DNA of 64,000 nucleotides from Euptelea pleiosperma (GCA_035048495.1 CM068542.1:37663109-37727108), one strand, 5' to 3'; positions 12,501 to 22,082 are shown, numbered from the stretch's first letter. Notes: a model not told the origin generated them from the letters alone. Numbers and translations: made by a program.

Positions 12501-15500
12501 TTAAGCACAATTGACATCCTTTCTCCCTCTCTTCTCTACTCTCTATTCTCTCTTCTCTAAACCTAACCCTAACCCTAATTCCTCAAATTCAACTCGGAGT
12601 CCCTTCAATCTCCAGACTGATAGAAACAAACATAAAGACACCCTAGATGCACATCTAGGTGTAAACGAACTTCAAACCACCGGATTCGTTTGTACCAGAA
12701 GAGATCTTTTCTGTGAAACAAGTGTAAAGGAAAAGAAGAAAAATAGATAAGAGGAAGAGAAGAAGAAGAAAAAAATCAGATTTGCTCTGATACCATGTTA
12801 GATTTCATAGTATTAGAGTTTATGTTGGAAGCTTCAATCGTGCATCCTTGAACTTTGTTAGGCTCTCATACTCTAGTCAAGACCTTCAAGAAATTAATTT
12901 TGTAAACCATGAATCTGTCAAATAGTTGGTATACTATAGCTTCATGAAAATGAATTGAACTACCACTTGGATTCTATTGCCGTAAAAATCACTCTGGGGT
13001 TCTGAGTTGCTGTAAAACATTTCTTTGTCCAGCTTAGGTTGCATGTTTTATCAAGTTGGACATCTTGCAGCAGAAGCAGTTCATCTCAATCTGAAAATGG
13101 TGTTTTTCCCCATGTTTGTGTAGTTGAAACAACGGCTTTTAGATTTAGTTGAAAGAGGGTGAATTTTTTGAAGACTGGTTTCCTGGTAAAGGGTAGCATT
13201 AATTTATATAAGATTTTCTGTTTATGTAATTTAACACAAGTTGGTCCTCTAAAATGGGATGGTTTGAAGATTCTTTGGTGGTTTTGTGCTTGGCTGGGGT
13301 CATGCAGTGCACTAAAATGTGAAATATGTATGGTTTTTTTTTTATTTCTCTCCAGGTCATTTAATTGCTATGTGGAAGCATCTAAATATTTGCATGCAAT
13401 ACATTTATTTTACTTAAAGAATGGTTGATGGTGTGATCTGGATAGTGCTTATGCTAAAAATTGTTAGTTGTCATGTCTTTCTTCTAATGAATCAATGCAT
13501 TCTGGTTTCAGTATCAAGGAGAGCATGGATGGAAACCTTCGAATTATACTGGACTGTGCGAAAAGATTCTAGCGAAAAGCCAAACTGTGGTATGTTAACC
13601 ATCGGATTGGAAGTAATATCAACTTTTTTCTATTCTGGTCAGTTTGTGCTTTTCAAGATGTATGTTATCCTATCTTTACTTGACATATCGCTGTAGGTTT
13701 AAAACGATATTTGAAAGTGTAGTTGTTCATGAGAAGTGAGAACTCTCGGGGACAATTACATTCTGTCAATTTAGGTTTGATTACTAGTTCTACATCTCAA
13801 TATTTTGCTTAAAGGCGAGCAAAGTATCTGATGCATGTAGATTATTCCGGTCATGCAGGACTCCGAGCCATAACCTCCAATTCCTCCTGCCTGTTTGTAC
13901 ATTGAGGCTCCTTTTTGAAGGTTTTTTTTTTTATCTCTGAATTGCTCATAGTTAAGGCATGCGTGGAGCTTCTCACCATGGTTTGAAACTGCAAATATGA
14001 TTTAAAAGAATAATTAATTTTATGAAAGTGAAAATAACTGACCAAATAATGGAATAAGTCCATGACCACACGGGGGAGATTTATCAAAAACCTTTTTGAA
14101 GACTGCATACATCTTAAGAAATTCTAAAAATATTTAAAACTACAATCCATCCACTTTCTTTAAACTTCTTTTAATTAAAAATCATGGTAATGAACTAATC
14201 TCTCTCTCTCTCTCTCTCTCTAACAAACTCTTCCTAGAGTTCTGATTATCATGCGCCATATGTTATTTAGTATACGCTCTTACTAGTTTTTAACACAATT
14301 GCATGATTTTTTTATACGCTGGGTTAAAGAGATTTTGGAAATAAAACACTCCATATAGGATTTCTTTGCACTTCAGCTGTTTTAACAATCTCTTTTTTGT
14401 TTCCAGGCTGGTTTTTTCCTGGTCCAGTACAGTCAATTATGGCAACAACACCTGGACAGGCTTTTTCATCTCTTCTCCTCAGGAAAGCTTAAGGTAATTT
14501 TGTTAAAAATCATATAATTCAAATCCTACTTATGTATGTTAATACGTATATCTGTGCATATATATGTCTATTATGTATACCTGAAAGTTCTTTAACGTAA
14601 GTATTTCATTGTATGTGCTGTTGCACAAATTGGTATTTTTCAATTGCTTGTACAGGTTCTTCATATAATATGGATTAGCACTTTCAGTGTGTGTTCTTGC
14701 ATTTTTTTTTTCTTTTCAATAAGGAACATGTTTTTCTTTCTTGATTTTCTTTGGGATGGGCTTTTCTAGACTGTTTAAAATACTTCTTGCAGAAACTGCA
14801 TCAAGGTTTGACATGAAGCTACTGTATTCTATCAACATGATCAATATATAATTGAACGCAAATCAATCATCAAATTCAGGATGTTTCTTAAATTTGCACA
14901 TGTTTTCGGTTCCTATAGCAGAAATAGTGAAAACTACTCCATCCTTCACCTGCATGCACTATTGAACATCTCTCAAAAAGTAGTTGGTTACCTCTTTGTA
15001 TTCAGTGGTGATTCATGCCATCCATATTCTGTTATCAGGTTCATTACTCGTTGGTATCCATTTGAATCCAACAATCTCTGAATCATTTTTACAGTCCATG
15101 ACCTGGTTACTTGTTGGGCCACAGGGTCCTTTGTTGCTAGGCAGCAACAGGCCTACTGGGCTTGATGTAGCTCAATCGTACAGCATGCTAACCTGGGGTA
15201 TCCGCAGTGCAGATCTGCTGAGATGGTCTCTATGCAGTAGCAATTGTAGTTCCGCATGACTTGTCGCATTCCAGGCTGTACCTCTAGGGTTGGCGGGCTC
15301 AGACAGCTTCCTTGCATGGATGCTGGTCCCTTCAGCCATGCAGTGGTATGCCTGTGCTCTGGTAGCAGCCTATAGAGGGGATATTTGATTTAGATATCCT
15401 TATGAAACACTCGGGAACAACCCTCCGCGCCATGGTCATCTGATTCACTAGTCTATGGTCTTCTTGGCCAAATTCTTCAACACCGTCGAAGTGCACCTAC

Positions 15501-18500
15501 AAGGGTATCCATCTTGCTGACCATGTTGAATTGTGCCCAAGGCCCTTCAAGCGACACACTGAGCAAGGTGCCACGAGGGCCTTCAGAGCATCATGAACAC
15601 CCAGTCCTCAATGTTAAGTCTGCAACTTCAACTTGAGTGTTGAACCGCAATAGCGACCTTAGGCATTGTGTGCATTCCTGTGACACAAGTCAGGTCCCAC
15701 AAGTAGCCTCTCCACCAGGTGACATGACAAATTACAAGCTCGCGAAACAAGCTTGACACTGTCCACAGGTGTACTCCAAGGAATAAGCCTCTCTCTGTCT
15801 TTCTTCTTCTTTGTTTGAAGAGTTTAAAGGGACGAGTCTGCAAGGGCAGGGTCGATTGTAGTGGTTGGAGATTCTCAAGACGTGAGGTGTCTAAGAAGGC
15901 GTTAGTTTTTGCATTGTGGTTTGAACTCGGGGGGAGAGAATAGGGTTTTGCATCTAAGATTTGGTAAAAACTCTACCAAAATCTACCAAGAAAATCCCGA
16001 TATTTCACCACGGACTCGTCGTTATAAAATAAAAAATTAATAATTAAATATTCACCCGAGTCTCCGAATCCTATTTTTAGGGGTTTGCCGAGTCCGACAC
16101 GTGTCCGTGTCCATGCAACACATCCATCTATAGATTATTGTTAATTTTCTTAATTTTTAATGGCATCAGCTGATTTTAATGGATCTGCAAACCTAAGCTA
16201 GAGAGCGGCCTAGGGGTTCGACTTATCCATTTGATGAATAAAGCCTTGCTTGGGAAGTGGCTTTGGTGCTTCGGGGAGGAGAGGGAAAGCCTTTGGAGAA
16301 ACATCATTTCGGCTAAGTAGGGCTCCGAGAACCAAGGGTGGGACAGCTCTTTGCCGAATACCTTGTATGGGGTTGGAGTTTGGAAATGCATCTCCAAGAT
16401 GAGTAGAGAGATAAGGAGTGGGAGCAGATTCAAGGTGGGGAACGGGAATCAGGTGAGATTTTGGGAAGACATTTGGTGTGGGGATTCTTCCCTAGCCGAA
16501 TCTTTCCCATCTATTTATGCCTTGTCCAATAGAAAATGTGACTTGATCAGTGAGGTGGCCTCTAGAGAGAATGGATCTATCTCTTGGGATATGGGAATTA
16601 GAAGGAGAATCAATGATTGGGAGGTAGATAACGTTGCTTCCTTGTTGCACCAGTTGGATGGGGTCCAACTTCTCGAAGACGTAGAAGATAAGAGGTGGTG
16701 GAACGATGACTCTAAAGGAAACTTCTCGGTTAAGTCTCTCTACACTAGCCTTCTTGGTCAGAATCCTCCGTCCTATCCAGCTAAGCGCTTTTGGAGCACC
16801 CCCATTCCGTCAAAAGTCCTTTTCTTTGCTTGGTGCACCATGCTCGATAAAATTCTTTCAGTGGAGAATCTCAAAAAACGTGGCATTCATATGCCGAATA
16901 GATGCATCCTTTGTTGCCGAGAGGAGGAGACGACAAATCATTTGCTTATCCATTGTCGCGTGTCCACGGAGATATGGGAGCACTTCCTTCAGCATTTTGG
17001 GGTTTCTTGGGTCTTTCCAATATCGGTTCTTGATACATACAAAGGATGGTGTTCCAAGGCTTTCTCTTCCAGTGGTAGCCTGATATGGAGGATGGTTCCC
17101 TTCGCTATTTGGTGGAAGATATGGAAAGAACGAAACCGTTACATTTTTGAAGACAAGGAAATCAAAATTGACGAGATCATAATGAATATCAATGCCACGC
17201 TCTATTATTGGGGGTCGGCTAACCCAGCCTTGAGGCCTTTAGATTTGAAGATTTTTTTTAGGTGGGATCGTTTAGTCTCGTAGTGGTGTTCTCTTTCGGC
17301 TTTTGTTTTGTTTTGGGCCTTCTGTTCTGAGTTGCTCTTGGAGCTTCTCTTTCCTTTCCTTTCCCTTTCTTTTGCTTCGGCTGTACATTTTAGGGCCTTC
17401 TCAGCCCTCTAGTAATATATATTTTACCGATAAAAAAAAAGTTGATTTCATTGGGTCAACCAGGGTCAATCTGCATGTATGACCGGGTTGACCCAAATCA
17501 CCTTCTTTTCCAGTTCAAGTTCCAGTTTGGGTTTCTGAGCATTCGAAATTAATAAGGATCCCTTCCCTTGGTTATGTACCAATTTAGCTCTCAATTGAGT
17601 TGATAACCCAAGTAGCCAACTTGGTCTTGTTGGTTTTCCCACTGATAATTATCATTATGATTTGGGTGTGTTCTCTTAAGGGTTTTCTCAACCTGACAAT
17701 ATTTGACCAACAAAATTATTTTCCTCCTGTCAATTTATTGTGAAGTGATAAAAGGAAGGATTCTGTCCATTTTGGATTATTGTTAGAAGCAGAAAGTTCA
17801 AGAAAACAGAATAACAGACAATAGTCAATTGGTAACCCAGAAAAAATTGTTTCAACAGTTAATATATATATATAACAAAACAGGATAATTGTCTTATCTC
17901 TTATCTTATCTTATCCGGTTTCAACAAAGAGTGGCTGAGATCTTATCTTCCAAATGGATGGTATATCTTAGCCACTCACACCCAATTTTGGCCAATGCTC
18001 TGTTAGATATTGCTGTGGGCACGAGCCGCCCACTATCTATATAACAAAACAGGGAAGTTGTCTTATCCCTTATCTTATCTGGCTTCATAAGATAAAGAGT
18101 GGTTGAGATCAAATCCATCCATCTAATGTTGGACGGTCGGATCTCAACCACTCACTCCCACTCATTTATTCGCCTCATGTCATGATTTTCGGGGAAATCT
18201 GAAATTTCACTATACAGACTTGGATTTGATGTACGTTCACCAAATATGTGCCTAACATAAATAGGGTTCATGGGCCCAAAAGTAAAGAGATTTGGTGTAC
18301 GCTATGAATAGCGGCTGTTATAACGGGTTTAGACCTCACTCATTATGTTATGTATCGTTTTAACGCTCATTTTCTGTTATTTTTCCATTATAACGAAAAT
18401 AATGACCGTTATTTAGTTAAAAAACGTTTGTTATTTCTGTTATTTTTCAATTATTTTTTGTTATAAATTTTAGTGAATATTTGAAAATCAAAATTTTTAG

Positions 18501-19662
18501 CACCGTTATTTTTCGTTATTTCCGTTCCTTCCCATTATTTTCCGTTTTTTGCCCATGTGCGTTACAATCTGTTATAACGGAAATAATGGTAACGCTCCCA
18601 ATCTGTTATACCGTTTGACTGCCGAAGGCACCCAATTTTTGCAAATGAGTTTTTTGGGGAGTGCCGTGGGCACGGTCATTTACTATTCTATATAAAAAAA
18701 CACAGTGGTTGTCTCCCCACTTATACCTCCTCTTATAGGTATCAACAAAGAAGGGCCGAGATCTAATCCTCCCCCAAATGGACGGTGGATCTCATCCACT
18801 AACCTGATTTTGGTAAATTCTTTGTCGAGGAGTGCCGATGGCACAGGGCACCCACTATATATATATATATATATATATGGGCTGGGATATTCTTACTAAT
18901 ATTTTTACTAATGGACGTGGGGCCCACATGAGGATGAGTTAAGGGATGATTTTTGGTGAGGGTGATCTCCTTGCCATGGTGATCGTCCTCACCAAAAATC
19001 AGTAATTTTTAAAGCTTCTAACCCTACCAAATACAGACCTAAATTTAACGGTGAAAATGGATGGTCCAAAATTTTTCAATCTGCAATCTACTTTTCACAA
19101 GGTTACAAATGTTGGAATGGGCTGATTTTTTGTGTGGTTGACATCCACATTGAGAAGAATATTATCAACAAAAATCATCCCTTAACTTATCCGCAGATGG
19201 AAATTCAGTTTGACGTGGAAAAATCCAACATAAAATCGTAAAGACAACACTTCTCTTCGATGCATCCCAAATATCATCAAATCATCTACATAGTTGACAA
19301 GTTTTCATTGTTCCCTTAAAAAGCATAACTGAGGTTTTAGTTTGCTAATCAAAATACCTAATTTAGCTCAAGTTTGCTTATAATAGGTTGCTGTGGACCC
19401 GAAGAAATTTTTGGGCCTTGGGTCTGTTGCAGATGCTGTTGAGTATCTCCATTCTGGTAAAAGTGTTGGCAAGGTATGCTCATTTCAAGCAAATTCACAT
19501 GCTACCTTTCTGTTTATCCATCTACTTTTTCTCTTTAAAAAAGAGTTTACTTCTAAATTTTCAGCACCACTTGCTCCTAAATACTTCTATTTGTCAATAA
19601 AACCCTTGCAGGTGGTTGTGTGCATTGATCCTACCTTTAACCAGCAAGCGGCAAAACTATGA
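512..19662 (+). CDS. Zinc-binding alcohol dehydrogenase/quinone oxidoreductase-like protein, last five exons (5' partial)
   Basis: Five in-frame phase-0 exons: 512-640, 13512-13589, 14407-14493, 19387-19473 and 19612-19662 (stop TGA 19660-19662), 143 codons in all, each with AG before and GT after. The first exon carries the cofactor-domain pattern [10 protein letters not shown] and [11 protein letters not shown] of medium-chain dehydrogenases of the quinone oxidoreductase type. The next exons give a [10 protein letters not shown] segment, a [10 protein letters not shown] helix and the C-terminal [20 protein letters not shown] strand. From memory this order resembles plant homologues of human ZADH2/PTGR3 and the C-terminal half of Arabidopsis At1g49670; that is inference. 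The family reduces enones or quinones with NADPH. The N-terminal exons are off the window. The first intron shown is 12,871 bp and holds two nested copia elements, yet every exon is open. The third intron (4,893 bp) carries a LINE and Helitron-like units. Confidence 0.85.
618..975 (+). repeat. Degenerate tandem duplication of an exon end plus splice donor
   Basis: The end of the exon at 512-640 and the following ~140 bp of intron recur about 190 bp downstream. The exon tail GGAATGATTTCTCAGGTTG matches GGAATTATCTCTCAGGTTG near 810-826. Both copies continue into an ATAATTGG segment, a TATAATGATGTTATTACA segment and a CTCTAGTTTTCTCTTC segment. The second copy lies in the intron and includes a second potential donor. 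The copies have diverged by substitutions and small indels. Confidence 0.6.
976..2397 (+). other. Intron sequence without recognised features
   Basis: AT-rich intron sequence between the duplicated donor region and the outer copia element. No coding similarity or clear terminal repeats were recognised in it. Confidence 0.4.
2398..2592 (-). repeat. 3' LTR of the outer copia element
   Basis: Starts with TGTTAAGAG directly after the polypurine tract and ends near AATACTATGA, a sequence shared with the 5' LTR remnant at 12805-12821. It contains a perfect 13-bp inverted repeat (2515-2527 with 2532-2544, arms GGGTGTAACTAAG, 4-nt loop). Length about 195 bp; the outer end is uncertain by a few bases. 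Confidence 0.7.
2600..6676 (-). pseudogene. Outer copia gag-pol polyprotein, broken
   Basis: The relic starts at ATG 6676 (MASSSS) and ends at the stop near 2600. Visible in order: a copia gag N-terminus with a frameshift and several stops (about 6676-6310); a CCHC zinc knuckle [14 protein letters not shown]; a protease motif VIDSGASAH near 5670; an integrase zinc region in which the second cysteine is serine ([10 protein letters not shown]); an integrase core with [14 protein letters not shown] and QNGVAEHK; reverse transcriptase with an intact [11 protein letters not shown]; and RNase H with SSAEAEYRA and YCDNQAA. In RNase H the usual DADW reads YANW, so catalytic acidic residues are lost. 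Frames change near 5620-5680, 4460-4480, 3610-3840, 3130-3270 and 2800-2890. It cannot encode a full polyprotein. Confidence 0.85.
7041..7262 (+). repeat. 5' LTR of the inner copia element
   Basis: Starts TGTTATCAGA and ends near CAAATTCAACT. It contains a TATA box (TATATAAATA, 7139-7148) and a CT-rich stretch followed by two CCCTAA units near its end. It matches 12371-12594 except for six substitutions (five of them transitions) and one 2-bp indel. Confidence 0.9.
7968..12363 (+). pseudogene. Inner copia gag-pol polyprotein, broken
   Basis: Gag begins at ATG 7968 (MADPPPPP) and keeps one frame to about 10,010, interrupted by stops at 8382, 8406, 8733, 8769, 9141 and 9453. Domains in order: copia gag; a zinc knuckle in which the histidine is asparagine ([14 protein letters not shown]); a protease motif IIDSGASEH; integrase with HSDVWGP and RTDQGDEY; then a frameshift near 10,010-10,040 before the QNGVAERK segment. 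Reverse transcriptase follows (10076-11521), with its catalytic YVDD changed to YVDG at 11426-11437. Later stops are at 11519, near 11563 and at 11822. Further frameshifts lie near 11910 and 12187, the latter a small deletion inside RNase H. The stop at 12361-12363 (after YAPT) abuts the purine tract. It is inactive as it stands. Confidence 0.9.
12371..12594 (+). repeat. 3' LTR of the inner copia element
   Basis: Direct repeat of the 5' LTR, beginning TGTTATCAGA immediately after the polypurine tract and ending directly before the target duplication CGGAG. Because it carries the same TATA box in the sense direction, it could in principle start transcripts toward the downstream exons of the host gene. 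Confidence 0.9.
12784..12795 (-). other. Primer-binding site (initiator Met tRNA) of the outer copia element
   Basis: The minus strand reads TGGTATCAGAGC, the standard copia primer site complementary to the 3' end of initiator Met tRNA. It directly follows a CTAACA 5' LTR end (12796 onward). It lies more than 6 kb from the gag start at 6676 because of the inserted inner element. Confidence 0.8.
12823..13511 (+). other. Intron sequence without recognised features
   Basis: Between the outer copia boundary and the exon at 13512 no element or coding similarity was recognised. The sequence is AT-rich and ends with a normal acceptor (TGGTTTCAG). Confidence 0.4.
14494..16168 (+). other. Intron sequence, unclassified
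   Basis: First part of the 4.9-kb intron. Position 15100-15850 is more GC-rich than its surroundings and lacks long open frames; it may be an old unrecognised repeat. No family could be named. Confidence 0.35.
16169..17454 (+). mobile_element. 5'-truncated L1-type LINE with imperfect TSD
   Basis: The body runs 16183-17440 and ends in a short A tract (TAAAAAAAAA). It is flanked by related 14-mers, GCTGATTTTAATGG (16169-16182) and GTTGATTTCATTGG (17441-17454), matching at 11 of 14 positions and read as an aged target duplication. The body opens in frame with [13 protein letters not shown], a segment of plant LINE reverse transcriptase. A 3' UTR of about 150 bp follows the stop. Only the 3' quarter of ORF2 is present, as expected from incomplete reverse transcription. 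Confidence 0.8.
16183..17283 (+). pseudogene. LINE ORF2 C-terminal fragment with zinc-binding (zf-RVT) region
   Basis: One frame runs from 16183 to the stop at 17281-17283, broken by a single TAG near 16318, within the sequence AK*GSENQGW. Visible parts are the end of the reverse transcriptase, the [14 protein letters not shown] segment, a [17 protein letters not shown] segment, and the C-terminal zinc-binding cluster [18 protein letters not shown] typical of plant non-LTR elements. It lacks the endonuclease and catalytic RT core, so it is inactive. It lies in the sense direction in the third intron of the dehydrogenase-like gene. Confidence 0.85.
17862..18035 (+). mobile_element. Short Helitron-like unit (first of a head-to-tail pair)
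   Basis: Starts near a TATATAACAAAACAG head and ends in a GC hairpin (GTGGGC with GCCCAC, about 18015-18033) followed by CACTA. The next unit begins at once with TCTATATAACAAAAC at 18036. The head, interior (GTGGCTGAGAT) and hairpin tail match the units at 18687-18857 and 54475-54801. The 5' boundary is blurred by an AT run. Confidence 0.55.
18036..18180 (+). mobile_element. Short Helitron-like unit, tail missing (second of pair)
   Basis: Begins TCTATATAACAAAACAGGG directly at the end of the preceding unit and shares the GTGGTTGAGATC interior. The terminal hairpin and CTAG-type end seen in sister units were not found, so the 3' part is lost or rearranged. Confidence 0.5.
18306..18618. repeat. 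Degenerate GTTATAACGG-type palindromic repeat
   Basis: The stretch opens with GGCTGTTATAACGGG and closes with the complement-like CTGTTATAACGG and CTGTTATACCG. Several GTTATTTTTCGTTATTTCCG-like words lie inside. Related AACGG/CCGTT-rich sequence occurs at 20123-20493 and about 45885-46390. It is probably an old TIR element; its ends are not sharp. Confidence 0.4.
18640..18857 (+). mobile_element. Helitron-like tail followed by a complete short unit
   Basis: A tail with hairpin GTGCC-GTG-GGCAC (about 18660-18673) ends in TACTA at 18685. A unit then starts with TCTATATAAAAAAACA at 18687 and ends in a second hairpin (GTGCC-GAT-GGCAC, about 18831-18843) and CCCACTA at 18857, followed by a (TA)n run. 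The head-to-tail order repeats that at 17862-18180 and 54475-54801. Confidence 0.55.
18932..19192. mobile_element. MITE with ~30-bp terminal inverted repeats
   Basis: Left arm GGATGAGTTAAGGGATGATT (from 18932) and right arm complementary to it (ending 19192), with one mismatch in the first 20 positions. The 261-bp element has no coding capacity. Its interior (TCACCAAAAATCAG; GGAATGGGCTGATTTT) is related to the elements near 46521-46753 and 59411-59640. Confidence 0.65.
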
Positions 19663-19836
19663 GTATATGATGTTATATAATCCCTTGGGAACCTCTTGTC
19701 TCCACTTGGATTTTGAATAACCAAGCAAATGTACAATATTGTATTCCAGAAACTGGATACAGCTGAATTGCTCAAAGACAAGTCTCTTGCCAGGCCAGTA
19801 CAGGTTGAGAATGTCAGAAACAAGACAAAATTCGAC

Positions 19837-19842
19837 AATAAA
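19837..19842 (+). promoter_or_regulatory. Candidate poly(A) signal of the dehydrogenase-like gene
   Basis: AATAAA lies 175 bp after the stop codon at 19660-19662. Plant signals are loose, so this is only a candidate 3' end. Confidence 0.3.
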
Positions 19843-20113
19843 ATTTCAAAAACCAGCTGGTTCTGTCAGTTCAATCTTCTCTGAGTTCTTCATTTATCTG
19901 CACTAACCAGCAATTGATCTTTGGGTGTAAGCTAAAGTTGTGGATTCAATGTACCTCATCTGTTATAAGTTGACAAAGTTAAGCCAGGGCCCAGCACAGG
20001 AGCACCAAGAGAATCCTATACCTGTAAAAAAAATAATCACGATACCCAGATCATTTACAGCTCTACTTTGGTCTCTTACAAGGATAGTCTCATTGTTATG
20101 GACGACAATATGT

Positions 20114-20502
20114 GGTCTTATCCATGGTTTTAAAAACGGCCGTGTAACGGTAACGCCCCAAGCCCATTTCCGTTAAAACTGTTTAAACATGTTTTGACGT
20201 TTTGAATTTAACGGCTGTTAAAATTGTTTAAACGGCTGTTAAAATCGTTTTAACTGCTGTTAAATTCTGAAAAATTTTGTCGAAAAAAGCGGACGTTAAA
20301 TTCCGTCAAATTTTCCTTTTTTTTTTTTTTTTTTTAAATTTCAAATTTCAACATTTGAATTTCAGTGCCACTTTTTCCGGTTTTTTTCCGTTAAATTCCA
20401 TTTTTTTCCATTTTTGCCCCGGGCAGTTTCAATCCGTTTTAACGATAACACCCCCAGTCCGTTAAACGGTTAAAACGGCCTCCTTTAAACCTTGGTCTTA
20501 TC
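20114..20502. mobile_element. MULE-type MITE with perfect 9-bp TSD
   Basis: The 371-bp element (20123-20493) is flanked by GGTCTTATC at 20114-20122 and 20494-20502, an exact 9-bp duplication as left by Mutator-like transposases. The ends are inverted copies (ATGGTTTTAAAA and TTTAAACCTT). Inside are three ~22-bp tandem units of the form AACGGCTGTTAAAATTGTTT (about 20207-20265), then a run of about 20 T residues. No protein-coding capacity. Confidence 0.7.
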
Positions 20503-20949
20503 ATTGTTAGGTCACAATGAAACCATCCGTTGTATCTGTACTTGGCACAAATTTAGCATATTTAAAGTTTAAGATGGAGATTCGGAAATGAATGGCTTAA
20601 TCAATGTTTAGTTTAATCCATGCAACATGGGTGGAATATCATGGAACTTGTGGGTGTATAAATCTGCATGGTGTGTTGTACACGTGGAAGACGAAGTGCA
20701 ACACTTATGGACATATTCTAGACTCTCGACAGAGCTCATCTCGGTTTGGCAGAGCTTTTGGGTAGAGCTCATCTGGGAATCATTCCGTCAGACTACCTGC
20801 CAGCTCTGCATGAGGATGCACGTGATCCTGGAGCTACTATGACGTTATATATGTTTCGAGGGAGCTGGTCCACATGCTGGGCAGCTTTGCCCTTTTTGGA
20901 AGGTGTCTCCAGCTTACCTATGTAGGTAGACTTTCATTTGAGATATGCA

Positions 20950-21400
20950 ATCAACACCGACGTGAGTGGATCATCGAGAAGACTCCAATAATAGGACTTG
21001 GTATCTTAATCCTACTACAATAGAAAATCCTTGTTAGAGAAAACTTCTTAATTGTAGACATTCTATTTAGTAGAATCTTTATTACAGAAAGACGAAACAT
21101 CATGTAAACATTATATATTAGACCCCTGTGCTGTTAGAAAGGGGAGATCAACTGAAGAACTAACTCAATTGTAGAGAAAGAATGAACTGTAACACGAGAG
21201 ATTATAGTGGAGTGGTTCCATGAGCCCGTGGATGTACCTCTTGTTGTAGGGAACCATGTAAAACATTTGCCTTTTTCTTCCTTTTTGCCCTTTATGCTTT
21301 AGTGGATGTGTGTGAACAATTTCTATGATTATACACATCCAAGTGAGGGTAACCCGAAATTATCCCCACATCTTTTGGCGCATCTGTGGGAACCGATGAG
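20950..21400 (+). mobile_element. Probable LTR fragment plus primer-binding site of a degraded LTR element
   Basis: The stretch ends in TATCCCCACA (21370), followed by TTTTGGCGCATCTGTGGGAA (from 21373). That resembles the TGGCGC-type primer site seen after the 5' LTR of many plant LTR elements. Upstream are a TATA-like ATTATATATTAGACCCC and a GTGGATGTACCTCTTG segment, both reminiscent of plant LTRs. No second LTR or target duplication was found and the left boundary is arbitrary. Confidence 0.45.
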
Positions 21401-22082
21401 AAAGCTTCCCAATCATCAACTGGCCGGTCATCGTTGAAAAGGGATATTTGCCTCCATCATGAAACCCTCAACATTGAGATTCAAAAAGAACGTTATCAAG
21501 GGGAAAAGAGGATTGGGCGGGTTCTATCCTTTCTCCTTCGTGCATCAAGCCTCATTGATTAAGAACGCCGAGATCCTAAGAAATCAACCATAACTGGGCT
21601 ATTTTAAGTCAGATTTTTGAAGAACGTATAAACTTTAAACAACCATAACTTAGCCATTTTAAGTCAGATTTTTGAAGATAATCTATGCTAGTGGGGTGCC
21701 TCAAAGAGATATATGCCCTCAAGGCAATTTCAGAGTTCAAAAGAACTCATTTCGGGGCATAAATCACCGTTTTTAGGGAAATTCACTACTTTTGTGGCGT
21801 TTTCAGTATAAGACTGAATCTTCTTCCTCATGGGAAGCGACATGAAGGCTTCCAAATCATCAGCCTTGCCTCCTTGGTGTTGGCCAAGGTTCTTAGTGAT
21901 TGACGAATAAGGAGAAGTTCGTTTTGGATATCTGAAGGAAAAGAAGAATCAGTGGCTAACGTCATCCTCAACATCAAAGGATTGTTATTCCTTTGGTCTA
22001 AAGTCTTTCGAGAATGTCGTGGGTTATTTTTCGAAGACTTCATGTTTAGATGGGATGTCATTTGTTATAGAGACTCTCCCTG

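Larger units (their letters stand above)
7036..12599 (+). mobile_element. Inner Ty1/copia LTR retrotransposon with 5-bp TSD
   Basis: The element spans 7041-12594 and is flanked by the duplication CGGAG at 7036-7040 and 12595-12599. The LTRs are 222 and 224 bp, with six substitutions and one 2-bp indel by eye. A degraded initiator Met tRNA site (TTAGTAACAGAGTCA) follows the 5' LTR, and a purine tract (GAGGGGGAG, 12362-12370) precedes the 3' LTR. It sits inside the leader of the outer, opposite-strand copia element and in sense orientation to the host gene. Gag-pol (7968-12363) is full length but carries stops and frameshifts. Confidence 0.92.
2398..12822 (-). mobile_element. Outer Ty1/copia LTR retrotransposon, decayed and interrupted by a second copia element
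   Basis: Read on the minus strand, a primer-binding site complementary to initiator Met tRNA (TGGTATCAGAGC, 12795-12784) follows a ~27-bp remnant of the 5' LTR. A leader then runs to 12600, is interrupted by the inner element (7036-12599) and resumes at 7035. Gag-pol relics run from 6676 to 2600, followed by a purine tract GAGGGGGAG and a 3' LTR at 2592-2398. The domain order gag, protease, integrase, RT, RNase H is that of Ty1/copia. The 5' LTR is almost wholly missing, so age cannot be taken from LTR divergence. The element lies antisense in the intron of the dehydrogenase-like gene. Confidence 0.85.
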
